A stretch of 38,597 bases of DNA from GCA-016699975 sp964420045 (lineage in GTDB: Bacteria > Patescibacteriota > Minisyncoccia > Moranbacterales > UBA1568), in assembly GCA_964420045.1 (NCBI GenBank), contig CAYQPQ010000012.1, forward strand, positions 1 to 38,597, read 5' to 3'. Below the pieces are notes generated by a model that searched no databases, was not told where the DNA came from, and saw nothing but the letters and a program-made list of their open reading frames with translations. The stretch's first letter is position 1. Each line of letters begins with the position of its first letter. Both the position numbers and the translations under genes were made by a program. Positions 7,591-15,136 of the stretch are shown here, one piece after another.

Positions 7591-8658
7591 CTAACGCCAA
7601 TAGTGCGACTGGAACGCCCACGAAAACATCTTCTTGATACTCGACCATCGCTCCGGGTCATTCAAAACAACCGAAACCACCTTGTGCTGGCGATCCGGAT
7701 CAAACGAAATCGCGAGAAGCGAGTATCCCGCAAGCGGCGTAAAGCCCGTTTTCGTCCCAATAAGATGAGAGTCTTCCCCGAGCAGCACGTCCGTATTGAA
7801 AATATCATGCGCATATTTCCCATCCCGAGACATAATCGTCGTACCGGGAGTTCGCGCAAGTTCCCAAATAACATCATACTTGAGTGCCTGAGAAGCAATG
7901 CGAGCAATGTCAAATGCCGAAGAGTAACAGCTTGATTCTCGTCCATCCGGCTCCAATCCCGATGGCGTGCAAAAATGCGTATCCAAAAGCCCAAGCGCGC
8001 GAGCGCGAGCATTCATAAGCTCCACAAACGAATCGACTGATCCGGCAGTGTGTTTGGCAAGCGATTGCGCCGCATCGTTCGCGCTATTCATCAACATCGC
8101 CATAAGAAGGCTGCGCACCGATATCTCTTCTCCGACATGCAAGCGAACACCATTGCAAAATCCCGATCGAGGACAGCCTACTCTCGTCCCTTCAGTAGTG
8201 ATCATATCCTCATCGATGGTCACGAATTCATCCAAGTCCCTGATGCGTTCGACAACCAGGAGAGCGGTCATCAACTTGGTCAAAGAGGCGATCTGCCGCT
8301 CCTCATGAGAATTTTTCTCCTGCAAAACAATGCCCGATTCGGCATCCATAACCACGCTCGCATGTGCCGATGGAAGCGACAGATCATAAACACCTTCTTT
8401 TCGAATCGGCCGAAATTCCGCCGCATGGTCTCGAGATTCAAATGAAATGGGGAAGAGATCGTTCTGCCCATCCGAGACACCCGCCACCTCCGGCATCGGA
8501 AGCGACGTATCGGCACGAGATTCTTGGGAAGGAAGCGCATCACTCGAGAAAAGCTTGTCCTTCACGAAAAACACACCGCCAACAAGAACAACAAGCAGAA
8601 TCGCTGCCTTCAGAGAAGCGGCAACAACCACAAAATAGAATGGGCGTTCAGTCGTCAT
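7591..8658 (-). CDS. D-alanyl-D-alanine carboxypeptidase (PBP5-like)
   Basis: 355 residues, peptidase family S11. One N-terminal membrane anchor (about residues 8-32) is followed by a linker and the serine peptidase domain. The catalytic triad motifs are present: SLTK at 125-128, SAN at 192-194 and KTG at 303-305. It trims the terminal D-Ala of peptidoglycan stem peptides outside the membrane. I use the ATG at 8658, because the open frame upstream runs through scpB and has an arginine-rich nonsense composition. The start overlaps the scpB stop by about 11 bp, so the two are probably translated together. It lacks the C-terminal PBP5 beta domain and amphipathic anchor of E. coli DacA, consistent with anchoring at the N-terminus. 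Confidence 0.93.
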   Translation of the reverse strand: MTTERPFYFVVVAASLKAAILLVVLVGGVFFVKDKLFSSDALPSQESRADTSLPMPEVAGVSDGQNDLFPISFESRDHAAEFRPIRKEGVYDLSLPSAHASVVMDAESGIVLQEKNSHEERQIASLTKLMTALLVVERIRDLDEFVTIDEDMITTEGTRVGCPRSGFCNGVRLHVGEEISVRSLLMAMLMNSANDAAQSLAKHTAGSVDSFVELMNARARALGLLDTHFCTPSGLEPDGRESSCYSSAFDIARIASQALKYDVIWELARTPGTTIMSRDGKYAHDIFNTDVLLGEDSHLIGTKTGFTPLAGYSLLAISFDPDRQHKVVSVVLNDPERWSSIKKMFSWAFQSHYWR

Positions 8659-9256
8659 ATTTTTTCCGTTCTGTGATAGGTTGACTCTCCTCTTGAGTCT
8701 CGAGAACGTCTGAATCCGATAGCGCGCTCGAGACACGATCATCAGCGGAAAGCGACTGAAAATCGGGAAGCTCCGAACAATGCGAAAGACCAAGCTTCTC
8801 CAAGAATGCAAATGTCGGGCTATACAGGTATCCGCGCGCATCATCCGGATTTCCGTGTCGCTCGACAAGTCCGCGCAGGAGAAGATTGCGCAGCGTCATC
8901 GTCGAATTCACGCCGCGAATCGCATCGATATCCGCGCGACCGATCGGTCCGCGATACGCGATAATCGAAAGTGTTTCCAAAGCCGCACGAGATAACACAC
9001 CTTCGCGCTCGCTCCGTACGAACCGCTCAACAAACATCGCGCAGTCCGGATGACTCGCCAGCATCACCCCTTGCTCCTTCCGAATTAGAAAAAGCCCCCG
9101 ACCCCCTGCCTCATACGACGCCTGGAGTGTTTTCAGTGCATCCTCCAACGCATCCTCCGAAACTTCGACCACCTCGGCAAGTCGGGCGACCGACACTGGA
9201 TCCCCCGACACAAAAAGAAGCGCCTCCACAATTGATGCCAGTTTCTGTACATCCAT
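8648..9256 (-). CDS. scpB: segregation and condensation protein B
   Basis: 202 residues with two winged-helix domains (about 5-80 and 85-165). Characteristic stretches are SIVEALLFVSGDPVSVARLAEV and LETLSIIAYRGPIGRADIDAIRGVNS. It is the kite subunit that binds SMC and ScpA for chromosome compaction. It follows scpA at a 17-bp gap and overlaps dacA. The acidic, Ser-rich tail after residue 165 is variable in this family. Confidence 0.96.
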   Translation of the reverse strand: MDVQKLASIVEALLFVSGDPVSVARLAEVVEVSEDALEDALKTLQASYEAGGRGLFLIRKEQGVMLASHPDCAMFVERFVRSEREGVLSRAALETLSIIAYRGPIGRADIDAIRGVNSTMTLRNLLLRGLVERHGNPDDARGYLYSPTFAFLEKLGLSHCSELPDFQSLSADDRVSSALSDSDVLETQEESQPITERKKYDD

Positions 9257-9273
9257 ATCCCAACAAAAAAATT

Positions 9274-9984
9274 CTACACAGCTACGGTCACTTTTCGAAA
9301 TCGTATCTCTCCAAAAAGCTCTCCTTGATCAACTTCAAATGTTCTCCGTCGAACCAACTCCAAAAGCGCCAAAAAAGAAACAACGATTTCGATGCGATCG
9401 CGAGACTCCATGGCAATATCGGAAAATGCCGCTTCAAAACACTGCTCAATTCTCATTTCAAGAAATGCCACGCGTTCTTCGAGTGTCACTACCTCCTCAA
9501 CAATGTGTTCATTTAAAGAAACCGGAATGTGAATCGACTCTAATATCGCAAAAAACGCCTCGCGAATATTCTCAATAGATACGTTGGATGGCGGCGCAAA
9601 AACCTCCGAAATATTCACGAACGATTCCCGATGAAAACTCCGATGTCCCAGAAGAAACAGCCCTCCCAATTTTACCGAGGCTTCCTTGTATCGCTTGTAT
9701 TCCCGCAGCCGCCACTCAAGATCTTCTATTTCATCTTCTTCCTCCTCGGTAAACGACAGTATCGGCAGAAGCGCGCGCGATTTGAGTAATAAGAGCCGTG
9801 AAGCAACAGAGAGAAACTGCGAGAGATGCGGAAGTGGAACGTCATTTTCCCGGGCAAGATGTTCAAGATATTGATCCGCCACCGTCGCGAGCGCAAGACG
9901 TGTGATATCAAGCTTTTCCTTCTCTATAAGTGACAACAAAAGCGGCAACGGTCCCTCGAATTGTTCCAACCGAACATGATACAT
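9274..9984 (-). CDS. scpA: segregation and condensation protein A
   Basis: 236 residues, the kleisin subunit of the SMC-ScpA-ScpB condensin. The N-terminal motif YHVRLEQFEGPLPLLLSLIE and the following helices (LDITRLALATVADQYLEHL, FLSVASRLLLLKSRALLP) are diagnostic. The C-terminal winged helix ends in LLELVRRRTFEVDQGELFGEIRFRK. It is first of the scpA-scpB-dacA unit, and the 190 bp upstream of it hold the rplA terminator. No smc gene is in the window. Confidence 0.96.
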   Translation of the reverse strand: MYHVRLEQFEGPLPLLLSLIEKEKLDITRLALATVADQYLEHLARENDVPLPHLSQFLSVASRLLLLKSRALLPILSFTEEEEDEIEDLEWRLREYKRYKEASVKLGGLFLLGHRSFHRESFVNISEVFAPPSNVSIENIREAFFAILESIHIPVSLNEHIVEEVVTLEERVAFLEMRIEQCFEAAFSDIAMESRDRIEIVVSFLALLELVRRRTFEVDQGELFGEIRFRKVTVAV

Positions 9985-10109
9985 AGCAAGAGAAAATTCA
10001 AGACGTCACATCCATATCAGATACAACAAAGCGAGAACATAAAAAATGTACGAAAATACCTCACCATATCGAGCATCACCATGTAGATTCTATTGTATCA
10101 CAAAGCCAA

Positions 10110-10147
10110 AAGAGAAACCAAAAGGACTCGCCACCAACGGCAAGTCC
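10110..10147 (-). terminator. terminator after rplA
   Basis: On the minus strand a 9-bp stem with one mismatch (GGACTTGCC / GGCGAGTCC, loop GTTGGT) is followed by TTTTGG and further T-rich sequence. It lies 30 bp past the rplA stop and should end the secE-nusG-rplK-rplA transcript before scpA. Confidence 0.75.
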
Positions 10148-10176
10148 CAAGATCATAAACCACACACCATCATCGA

Positions 10177-10884
10177 TTACATGTGGACCCGAATGCCCGG
10201 TCCCATGGTTGTTGTCAGGGTAATGGAGACGATAAGTTTTCCCTTTAATCCTTCCGGCTTCAGTCGTTGCACCGTCTCGACAAAAGCGGTCACATTTTCG
10301 GAAAGCTGATCAACAGACATCGATATCTTGCCAACCGCCTGATGAATATTGCCCGAGTCGTCCGTTTTGAAACTCGCTTTGTTCCCTTTCTTGAGCGCTG
10401 TAACGGCATCGGATATCTTTGTGGTGACTGTCTCGTTCTTCGGATTTGGCATCAATCCCTTCGGTCCCAAGATCTTCGCGATTTGCGCAAGCTTCGGCAT
10501 CATCTCCGGCGTTGCGAGAAGAACATCGAAATCTGTCCCGGGAAGTACCTTTCCCTCCTTGATGTCGGCAATCATTTCTTCGCCACCGACAATATCCGCC
10601 TTCGCTGCTTTCGCTTCCGCCGATTTTGACGATGTGATAACGGCAACCTTCTTGGATTTTCCCAAACCGTTTGGAAAGATGATAGTGCCGCGAACGAGCT
10701 GATCCGTCTTCTTGCAGTCAATGCCAAGATGAAGATGCAACTCAACCGACTCGTCAAACTTTGCGACCGGCGCCTCACAGAGAAGCGTAAGTGCCTCATT
10801 CACCTCATATGTCTTGTCTTTCTCGATTCGTTCGGCAATCTTCCGATATTTCTTTCCCTGTTTCATAGTCATGTCGTGGTGCAT
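10177..10884 (-). CDS. rplA: 50S ribosomal protein L1
   Basis: Up to 235 residues. It starts at the ATG at 10884, with MTMKQGKKY a possible internal start four codons in. L1 signatures include KYRKIAERIEKDKTYEVNEAL, the LPKPFG-like segment FPNGLGKSKKVAVI, GPKGLMPNPKNETVT and the C-terminal KLIVSITLTTTMGPGIRVHM. L1 forms the L1 stalk of the large subunit and often represses its own operon. Some CPR groups lack L1; this one has it. It follows rplK after 43 bp, and a terminator follows it. Confidence 0.96.
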   Translation of the reverse strand: MHHDMTMKQGKKYRKIAERIEKDKTYEVNEALTLLCEAPVAKFDESVELHLHLGIDCKKTDQLVRGTIIFPNGLGKSKKVAVITSSKSAEAKAAKADIVGGEEMIADIKEGKVLPGTDFDVLLATPEMMPKLAQIAKILGPKGLMPNPKNETVTTKISDAVTALKKGNKASFKTDDSGNIHQAVGKISMSVDQLSENVTAFVETVQRLKPEGLKGKLIVSITLTTTMGPGIRVHM

Positions 10885-10927
10885 ACGTTCTTCTCGCCGT
10901 AGTGAGCAAAACTCCCACGCAAAAAAA

Positions 10928-11350
10928 TTATCCTTGGATCTTAATACCCATGCTTCGCGCCGTTCCGGCGACTACTTTCATTGCCGCCTCAACATCATTC
11001 GCATTCAAATCCACTATCTTTGCTGTCGCAATATCGCGCAATTGATCATTGGTAATAGAGCCAGCTGTATCTTTCAATGGATTCGCAGCGCCCTTCGAAG
11101 CCTTTGCCGCTTTTTTGAGAAGCTCTGATGCCGGAGGCGTCTTCAATACGAACGTGAACGTTCGATCTTCAAACACCGTAATCTCCGCCGGGATGATATC
11201 TCCCATTTTATCCTTCGTCGCTTCATTGAACTTCACGCAAAAGTCCTGAATATTGAGCCCGTGTTGACCCAATGCCGGACCAATAGGCGGCGCCGGATTC
11301 GCCTTCCCTCCGGGAATTTGAAGCTTGAGAACTGTCTTGATATTTGCCAT
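10928..11350 (-). CDS. rplK: 50S ribosomal protein L11
   Basis: 140 residues. The N-terminal domain (KLQIPGGKANPAPPIGPALGQHG) and the C-terminal rRNA-binding domain (SITNDQLRDIATAKIVDLNANDVEAAMKVVAGTARSMGI) are intact and full length. It binds the GTPase-associated centre of 23S rRNA. It is part of the secE-nusG-rplK-rplA unit. No clear SD precedes the ATG. Confidence 0.98.
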   Translation of the reverse strand: MANIKTVLKLQIPGGKANPAPPIGPALGQHGLNIQDFCVKFNEATKDKMGDIIPAEITVFEDRTFTFVLKTPPASELLKKAAKASKGAANPLKDTAGSITNDQLRDIATAKIVDLNANDVEAAMKVVAGTARSMGIKIQG

Positions 11351-11467
11351 AGAAGTAGGGGGGTGAAAGATTCCGAATTTCAGAAAAATCTTGTCACGCA
11401 GAACTTATCAATTAAAACCTGTGAATTTTCCTTGTCTGTACTGCCAAAGTAGCTTTGATATGTTTCA

Positions 11468-12013
11468 TTACACTTTTTTGATCTGGAGGAAATCCAGTTC
11501 GACCGGCGTCTCGCGACCGAAGAGAGACACGAGCACCTTCACCTTTCCTTTCGCGTCATCCGTTTCTTCCACCTTTCCATCGAAATTCTTGAACGGACCG
11601 TCCACTATTTTCACCGGATCACCCTTGCGCACATCAATCTTGAATTTCGGCTCCTCAACACCCATACGCTTCTTGAGCGCCTCGATTTCCTTGGGGTCAA
11701 CCGGCGTCGGCGTCGTACCGAGTCCGATAAATCCGGTCACATTGGGCGTATTGCGCACCACATACCAAGAAGCATCCGTCACGATCATATCAACGAGAAT
11801 GTATCCGGGGTAAATTCGTTCCTCTACCACCGCGCGCTTCCCGTTCTTCATGTTTATCTTCTTTTCTTTCGGAACCATGACATCGAAGATAAACTCCTGC
11901 ATGCCCATGGATTCGATACGCTGGTTGAGGTTGCGACAGACATTATCCTCGTAGCCGGAATATGTATGCAGCACATACCACGCCCGCCCATGATGTTGTG
12001 TTTGCTTTGCCAT
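11468..12013 (-). CDS. nusG: transcription antitermination factor NusG
   Basis: 181 residues. The NGN domain begins WYVLHTYSGYEDNVCRNLNQRIES and continues to about residue 120. The C-terminal KOW domain has KGDPVKIVDGPFKNFDGKV. It binds RNA polymerase and links transcription with Rho or with the ribosome. It follows secE at a 21-bp gap, the near-universal order. Confidence 0.97.
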   Translation of the reverse strand: MAKQTQHHGRAWYVLHTYSGYEDNVCRNLNQRIESMGMQEFIFDVMVPKEKKINMKNGKRAVVEERIYPGYILVDMIVTDASWYVVRNTPNVTGFIGLGTTPTPVDPKEIEALKKRMGVEEPKFKIDVRKGDPVKIVDGPFKNFDGKVEETDDAKGKVKVLVSLFGRETPVELDFLQIKKV

Positions 12014-12034
12014 AATGAAAGTAAGAAAAATGCA

Positions 12035-12223
12035 CTACACGCCAAGAATGATTTTTCGAAAAAGCGCCCCAAAAATCGCATCAAGCGTTCCAAGTAATAT
12101 TGCAACACAGGCCGATACCGCCAAAACAATCAACGTATATCGGACGACTTGCTCTCGCGACGGCCAATTTATCTTGAGCGCTTCCGCCTTTGCCTCAAGG
12201 AAATATTCGATCACTTTTTGCAT
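12035..12223 (-). CDS. secE: preprotein translocase subunit SecE
   Basis: 62 residues from the ATG at 12223 (MQKVIEYFLEAKAEALKINW). An upstream TTG would add 15 residues with no support. The conserved amphipathic helix with INWPSREQVV precedes a single membrane segment (about 28-52). SecE clamps the SecY channel. It is the first gene of its operon, with a good promoter about 130 bp upstream. Confidence 0.93.
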   Translation of the reverse strand: MQKVIEYFLEAKAEALKINWPSREQVVRYTLIVLAVSACVAILLGTLDAIFGALFRKIILGV

Positions 12224-12310
12224 ACACGACAATACGAGAAGGAAATGAGTCCCCAAAAAATAGCGCAAGACACATTCTTTATGGAAAAGCGCTTATTTTT
12301 GGGTTTTTTA

Positions 12311-12330
12311 AAGAGTCCCTTCGGACTCTT
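12311..12330 (-). promoter_or_regulatory. leader hairpin before secE
   Basis: An 8-bp stem (AAGAGTCC / GGACTCTT) closed by a GAAG tetraloop on the transcribed strand, within the predicted 5' leader of secE. No T-run follows in the direction of transcription, so it is not a terminator. It may stabilise the leader or bind a regulator. Confidence 0.4.
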
Positions 12331-12354
12331 GTGAACTCTCTATCATGTGCCTCC

Positions 12355-12383
12355 AGAGTACTCGAAAATCCCCTTTCTGTCAA
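12355..12383 (-). promoter_or_regulatory. promoter of the secE-nusG-rplK-rplA operon
   Basis: On the minus strand there is a perfect -35 box TTGACA (12378-12383), a 17-bp spacer and TACTCT (12355-12360) as a -10 box matching the consensus at its key first, second and last bases. The predicted transcription start is near 12348, giving a leader of about 125 nt. Copy C of the inverted-repeat family begins 28 bp upstream of the -35 box. Confidence 0.65.
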
Positions 12384-12410
12384 ACATCCTCTCGAAGAAA
12401 GCTCTTTATC

Positions 12411-12577
12411 TTAGAGTGTGTCCAGAAAGGCTGTTTTTCCGAAAGAAATTCTTTTTTTGCTTGTCTTACACTTCGTACGCCTGCCTGCCGGTAGGTAGGA
12501 AAGCCACAAAAAAAGAACTTCTTCCGGAAAAGCGGTTACATTGTGCATTCTTGTAGAGCTTTTTAGACACCCTCTTA
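12411..12577 (-). repeat. MITE-like inverted-repeat element, copy C
   Basis: 167 bp, the reverse orientation of copy A. The ends TTAGAGTGTGTCCAGAAAGG and (reverse complement of the right end) TAAGAGGGTGTCTAAAAAGC match those of copy A. The subterminal GCACAATGTAACCG block is shared too. Inner arms are slightly diverged. The loop carries CCTGCCTGCCGGTAGGTAGG. It lies in the 580-bp gap between the membrane protein at 12805 and secE. Confidence 0.8.
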
Positions 12578-12640
12578 GGTATCTTACTCGTAGCAAGCAT
12601 GGTCGATTCCAAGCTTTGTTCCTTCCAACCGTCTTCCCTC

Positions 12641-12759
12641 GTGTCATTCCGAGCGAAGCCGAGGAATCTCAATACAAGAGTATAGCCTTTCAGATGTCTG
12701 CAGAATCATACCGAGAGATTCCTCCGCTCCGCGCCTTCGTCGCTCCAGTCGGAATGACA
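12641..12759. repeat. REP-like palindromic element
   Basis: The left arm GTCATTCCGAGCGAAGCCGA (start 12643, continuing GGAATCTC) pairs with a right arm GAGATTCCTCCGC...GTCGGAATGAC ending at 12758. The right arm has about 15 extra bases. The same family occurs at 37831-37930 and 38328-38427. It can fold into a long hairpin and has no coding capacity. It makes up much of the gap upstream of the secE promoter. Confidence 0.75.
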
Positions 12760-12804
12760 ATGTGCGGATCAAAAGCAGCAGTTGTAAACCTTGCAGTACC
12801 CACT

Positions 12805-13335
12805 CTACGAGAATATCTCCGCTTCCTCAAGAAGATCCCTATACAGTTTGAGCACTCGAGCCGCTTCGCTCTGATCGAGCGAAAAATCCCGATCGTGCAC
12901 GATGCGATTGCGAATTTCATGCGCCTCAAGAAGCCCACTGAGCCCCGAAAAATGTTCGGGAGCAATCGAGCCAAATCGTGCACCGGCATCACTTCCCGCA
13001 TACCCCATGTCGGCAAGCACCCTGTCCGCAAAAGCATCCGCCTCAAGTATCGCCACCTTGTACTCCGAAGAGCGTCTAGACAAAAGACGCGCCTCAATTG
13101 TCTTCCACTCTTTCAAAAGGCGACGCGCTGACACGAGCGGACGTTCCTTTGTGCCGAAGAACCCTTTCTTGAGATCGCCACCAACCGATCGAAGTGCAAA
13201 AAGCAAGACAATATCCAAAAACAACACAAGACAGTAAAGTCCGAGAAACCCCACGAGAAGCGAAAGCGTCGTCGACGCTAATACCGCTTCAAAAATACCA
13301 CGCCCTATTGAAATAACATCTCCGGAAACATCCAT
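12805..13335 (-). CDS. membrane-anchored protein with HEPN-like R-x4-H motif
   Basis: 176 residues, function unknown. One long or two short membrane segments lie at about residues 15-48. A basic, helical cytoplasmic region follows (RRLLKEWKTIEARLLSRR), then a helix with AHEIRNRIVHD at 138-148. R142-N-R-I-V-H147 fits the R-x4-H signature of HEPN domains, and the following helix SEAARVLKLYRDLLEEAEIF fits too. HEPN domains are often RNases, but some are not catalytic. The link is by motif only. It sits between gatA and secE with REP and MITE sequence on its 3' side. Confidence 0.65.
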   Translation of the reverse strand: MDVSGDVISIGRGIFEAVLASTTLSLLVGFLGLYCLVLFLDIVLLFALRSVGGDLKKGFFGTKERPLVSARRLLKEWKTIEARLLSRRSSEYKVAILEADAFADRVLADMGYAGSDAGARFGSIAPEHFSGLSGLLEAHEIRNRIVHDRDFSLDQSEAARVLKLYRDLLEEAEIFS

Positions 13336-13374
13336 AGCATTTTAAAGATATGCAACATGCGTACAATTACCACG

Positions 13375-14823
13375 CTACCGAATGCTCTGTTCGAACGCGT
13401 GTGCGGCATTCAGAATACCTTCTTCATCAAACCATTTTCCCATGAGTTGCCCCCCGAGCGGAAGTTTTTTATCACTCTCTTCAATAAACCCGATGGGAAA
13501 CGATATCGCCGGAACACCCACCAAATTCGCCGTCACCGTATACACGTCAGAAAGATACATAGAGAGAGGATTCTCCACCTTCGCGCCAAATCGAAATGCC
13601 GCCTCGGGCGCCGTAGGCGAGAAAATAAGATCGACATTCAGAAATGCCTGTTCAAATTCGCGCCGCAAAAGCGTTCGTACCTTCTGCGCTTTGGAATAGT
13701 ACGCATCATAATATCCCGCAGAAAGTGCATAGGTCCCGAGCATGATGCGGCGTTTTACCTCCGCGCCAAACCCATACTGCCGCGTATCGAGATAGGTTTC
13801 AAACAATCCGGATTTCTCAAGAATCGACGTTTGCTCATTGTCTATGGAAAGTCCGTAGCGTATGCCGTCAAGTCGGGCAAGATTGGAACTTACCTCGGCC
13901 GGCATAATGATATAGTAGGCCGGTAGCGCCAGATAACTCGACGGAAGCGACATCGGAACAATCTCCGCACCCAAACTCCGAAACTGTTCAATCGCTCGCT
14001 CTGCAACCGCACGAACCGACACGTCAAGCGCCTCGGAAAAATACTCCTTCGGAATGCCAATGCGCTTCCCGCTAATATCGCCAGAGAGAAAGTGTTCGTA
14101 CGACTTCCCGCCACTCTCCGCGCTTGTTGCATCCAGCGCATCTTCCCCGGCAATGCGCGAGAGCACGATTGCCGCATCCTCAACAGACTGCGTCAATGGT
14201 CCAATTTGATCGAGACTCGACGCCATAGCAATCAGCCCATGTCGAGACACTCTGCCATACGTCGGCTTCAGCCCGACAATACCACACAGCGATGCCGGCT
14301 GTCGGATAGATCCGCCCGTATCGGACCCGAGCGCAAAAACAGCAAACTCTCCCGCAACCGCCGCCGCCGATCCACCGGATGATCCGCCCGGCACGCGATC
14401 CGTATCGCGAGGATTCTTCGTCTTTTGGTAAGCGCTCGATTCGGTAGACGATCCCATGGCAAACTCGTCCATGTTCGTCTTCCCGAGAATAATCGATCCG
14501 ACATCGCGCAACTCCTTCACCACCGTCGCATCGTAGGGCGCAATATAGTTGTCAAGAATTTTCGAAGCAGCCGTAGTACGAACACCCGTCATGCACATAT
14601 TGTCCTTGATCGCGCACGGAATACCCGCGAGAAGATCGAGGGGTTCGCCACGCCGGATACGCTCGTCAATCTCATGCGCCGCCTGTAGTGCCGATTCTTT
14701 CGTCAATGTCAGATACGCACCGATGTCGCCGTCTCGTTTCTCAATGGCGTCAAAATGCTCTTCGGTCAGTTGCACCGAAGTCATTTCTTTATTGAGCAGT
14801 TTTTGATGCAGCGTACGAATCAT
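13375..14823 (-). CDS. gatA: Asp-tRNA(Asn)/Glu-tRNA(Gln) amidotransferase subunit A
   Basis: 482 residues, full-length amidase-signature enzyme. The catalytic triad is visible: K73 (GIPCAIKDN), S148 (PGGSSGGSAAAV) and S172 (SDTGGSIRQPAS), with the spacing expected for GatA. It releases ammonia from glutamine for amidation of mischarged tRNA in the GatCAB complex. Its ATG follows the gatC stop by about one base, so the two are coupled. gatB is not in the window. Confidence 0.97.
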   Translation of the reverse strand: MIRTLHQKLLNKEMTSVQLTEEHFDAIEKRDGDIGAYLTLTKESALQAAHEIDERIRRGEPLDLLAGIPCAIKDNMCMTGVRTTAASKILDNYIAPYDATVVKELRDVGSIILGKTNMDEFAMGSSTESSAYQKTKNPRDTDRVPGGSSGGSAAAVAGEFAVFALGSDTGGSIRQPASLCGIVGLKPTYGRVSRHGLIAMASSLDQIGPLTQSVEDAAIVLSRIAGEDALDATSAESGGKSYEHFLSGDISGKRIGIPKEYFSEALDVSVRAVAERAIEQFRSLGAEIVPMSLPSSYLALPAYYIIMPAEVSSNLARLDGIRYGLSIDNEQTSILEKSGLFETYLDTRQYGFGAEVKRRIMLGTYALSAGYYDAYYSKAQKVRTLLRREFEQAFLNVDLIFSPTAPEAAFRFGAKVENPLSMYLSDVYTVTANLVGVPAISFPIGFIEESDKKLPLGGQLMGKWFDEEGILNAAHAFEQSIR

Positions 14824-14824
14824 A

Positions 14825-15112
14825 TCAGAATACCGATTTCACCGTTAAGCTTCGTCCTTCCTTTCGAGGGAAAAGCGAGAGAATACGAGCTGCTCCATCG
14901 ACATCCGGAATACTCGAGACATCTTCCCGAAGGGCATTCGCCATACCCGGCGTGCAGTCAAACGCGGGTACTCCCTCCACATCGGCTTGCTCCAATTCTC
15001 GGAACGAATCCAGAACTGCCGAGAGGTCCGTTTGAAACGTCTTGATCTCTTTCTCCTCCAACCCAATCCGCGCCAAACGAGCGATATGTTTTACTTCCTC
15101 GATTGAGAGCAT
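14825..15112 (-). CDS. gatC: Asp/Glu-tRNA amidotransferase subunit C
   Basis: 95 residues from the ATG at 15112 (MLSIEEVKHIARLARIGLEE), the standard GatC beginning. A GTG three codons earlier, 12 nt after AGGAG, is an alternative start. The belt-like subunit holds GatA and GatB together. The C-terminal segment (VPAFDCTPGMANALREDV) is typical. It lies between ligA and gatA with tight spacing. Confidence 0.93.
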   Translation of the reverse strand: MLSIEEVKHIARLARIGLEEKEIKTFQTDLSAVLDSFRELEQADVEGVPAFDCTPGMANALREDVSSIPDVDGAARILSLFPRKEGRSLTVKSVF

Positions 15113-15136
15113 AAGAAACACAACAAAGAGACACTC

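Noticed and set aside
7662..8868. Longer dacA reading frame beginning at 8868
   Set aside because: The extra 70 residues overlap scpB in another frame and are Arg-rich without hydrophobic pattern; the ATG at 8658 gives a normal membrane anchor.
12290..12335. Terminator at the hairpin AAGAGTCC/GGACTCTT
   Set aside because: No T-run follows it on either strand; it lies inside the predicted secE leader.
12411..12672. Overlapping short ORFs on both strands near the secE upstream region
   Set aside because: They are translations of MITE copy C and the REP-like element (peptides such as CLPVGRK come from the CCTGCCTGCC palindrome), with no ribosome sites.
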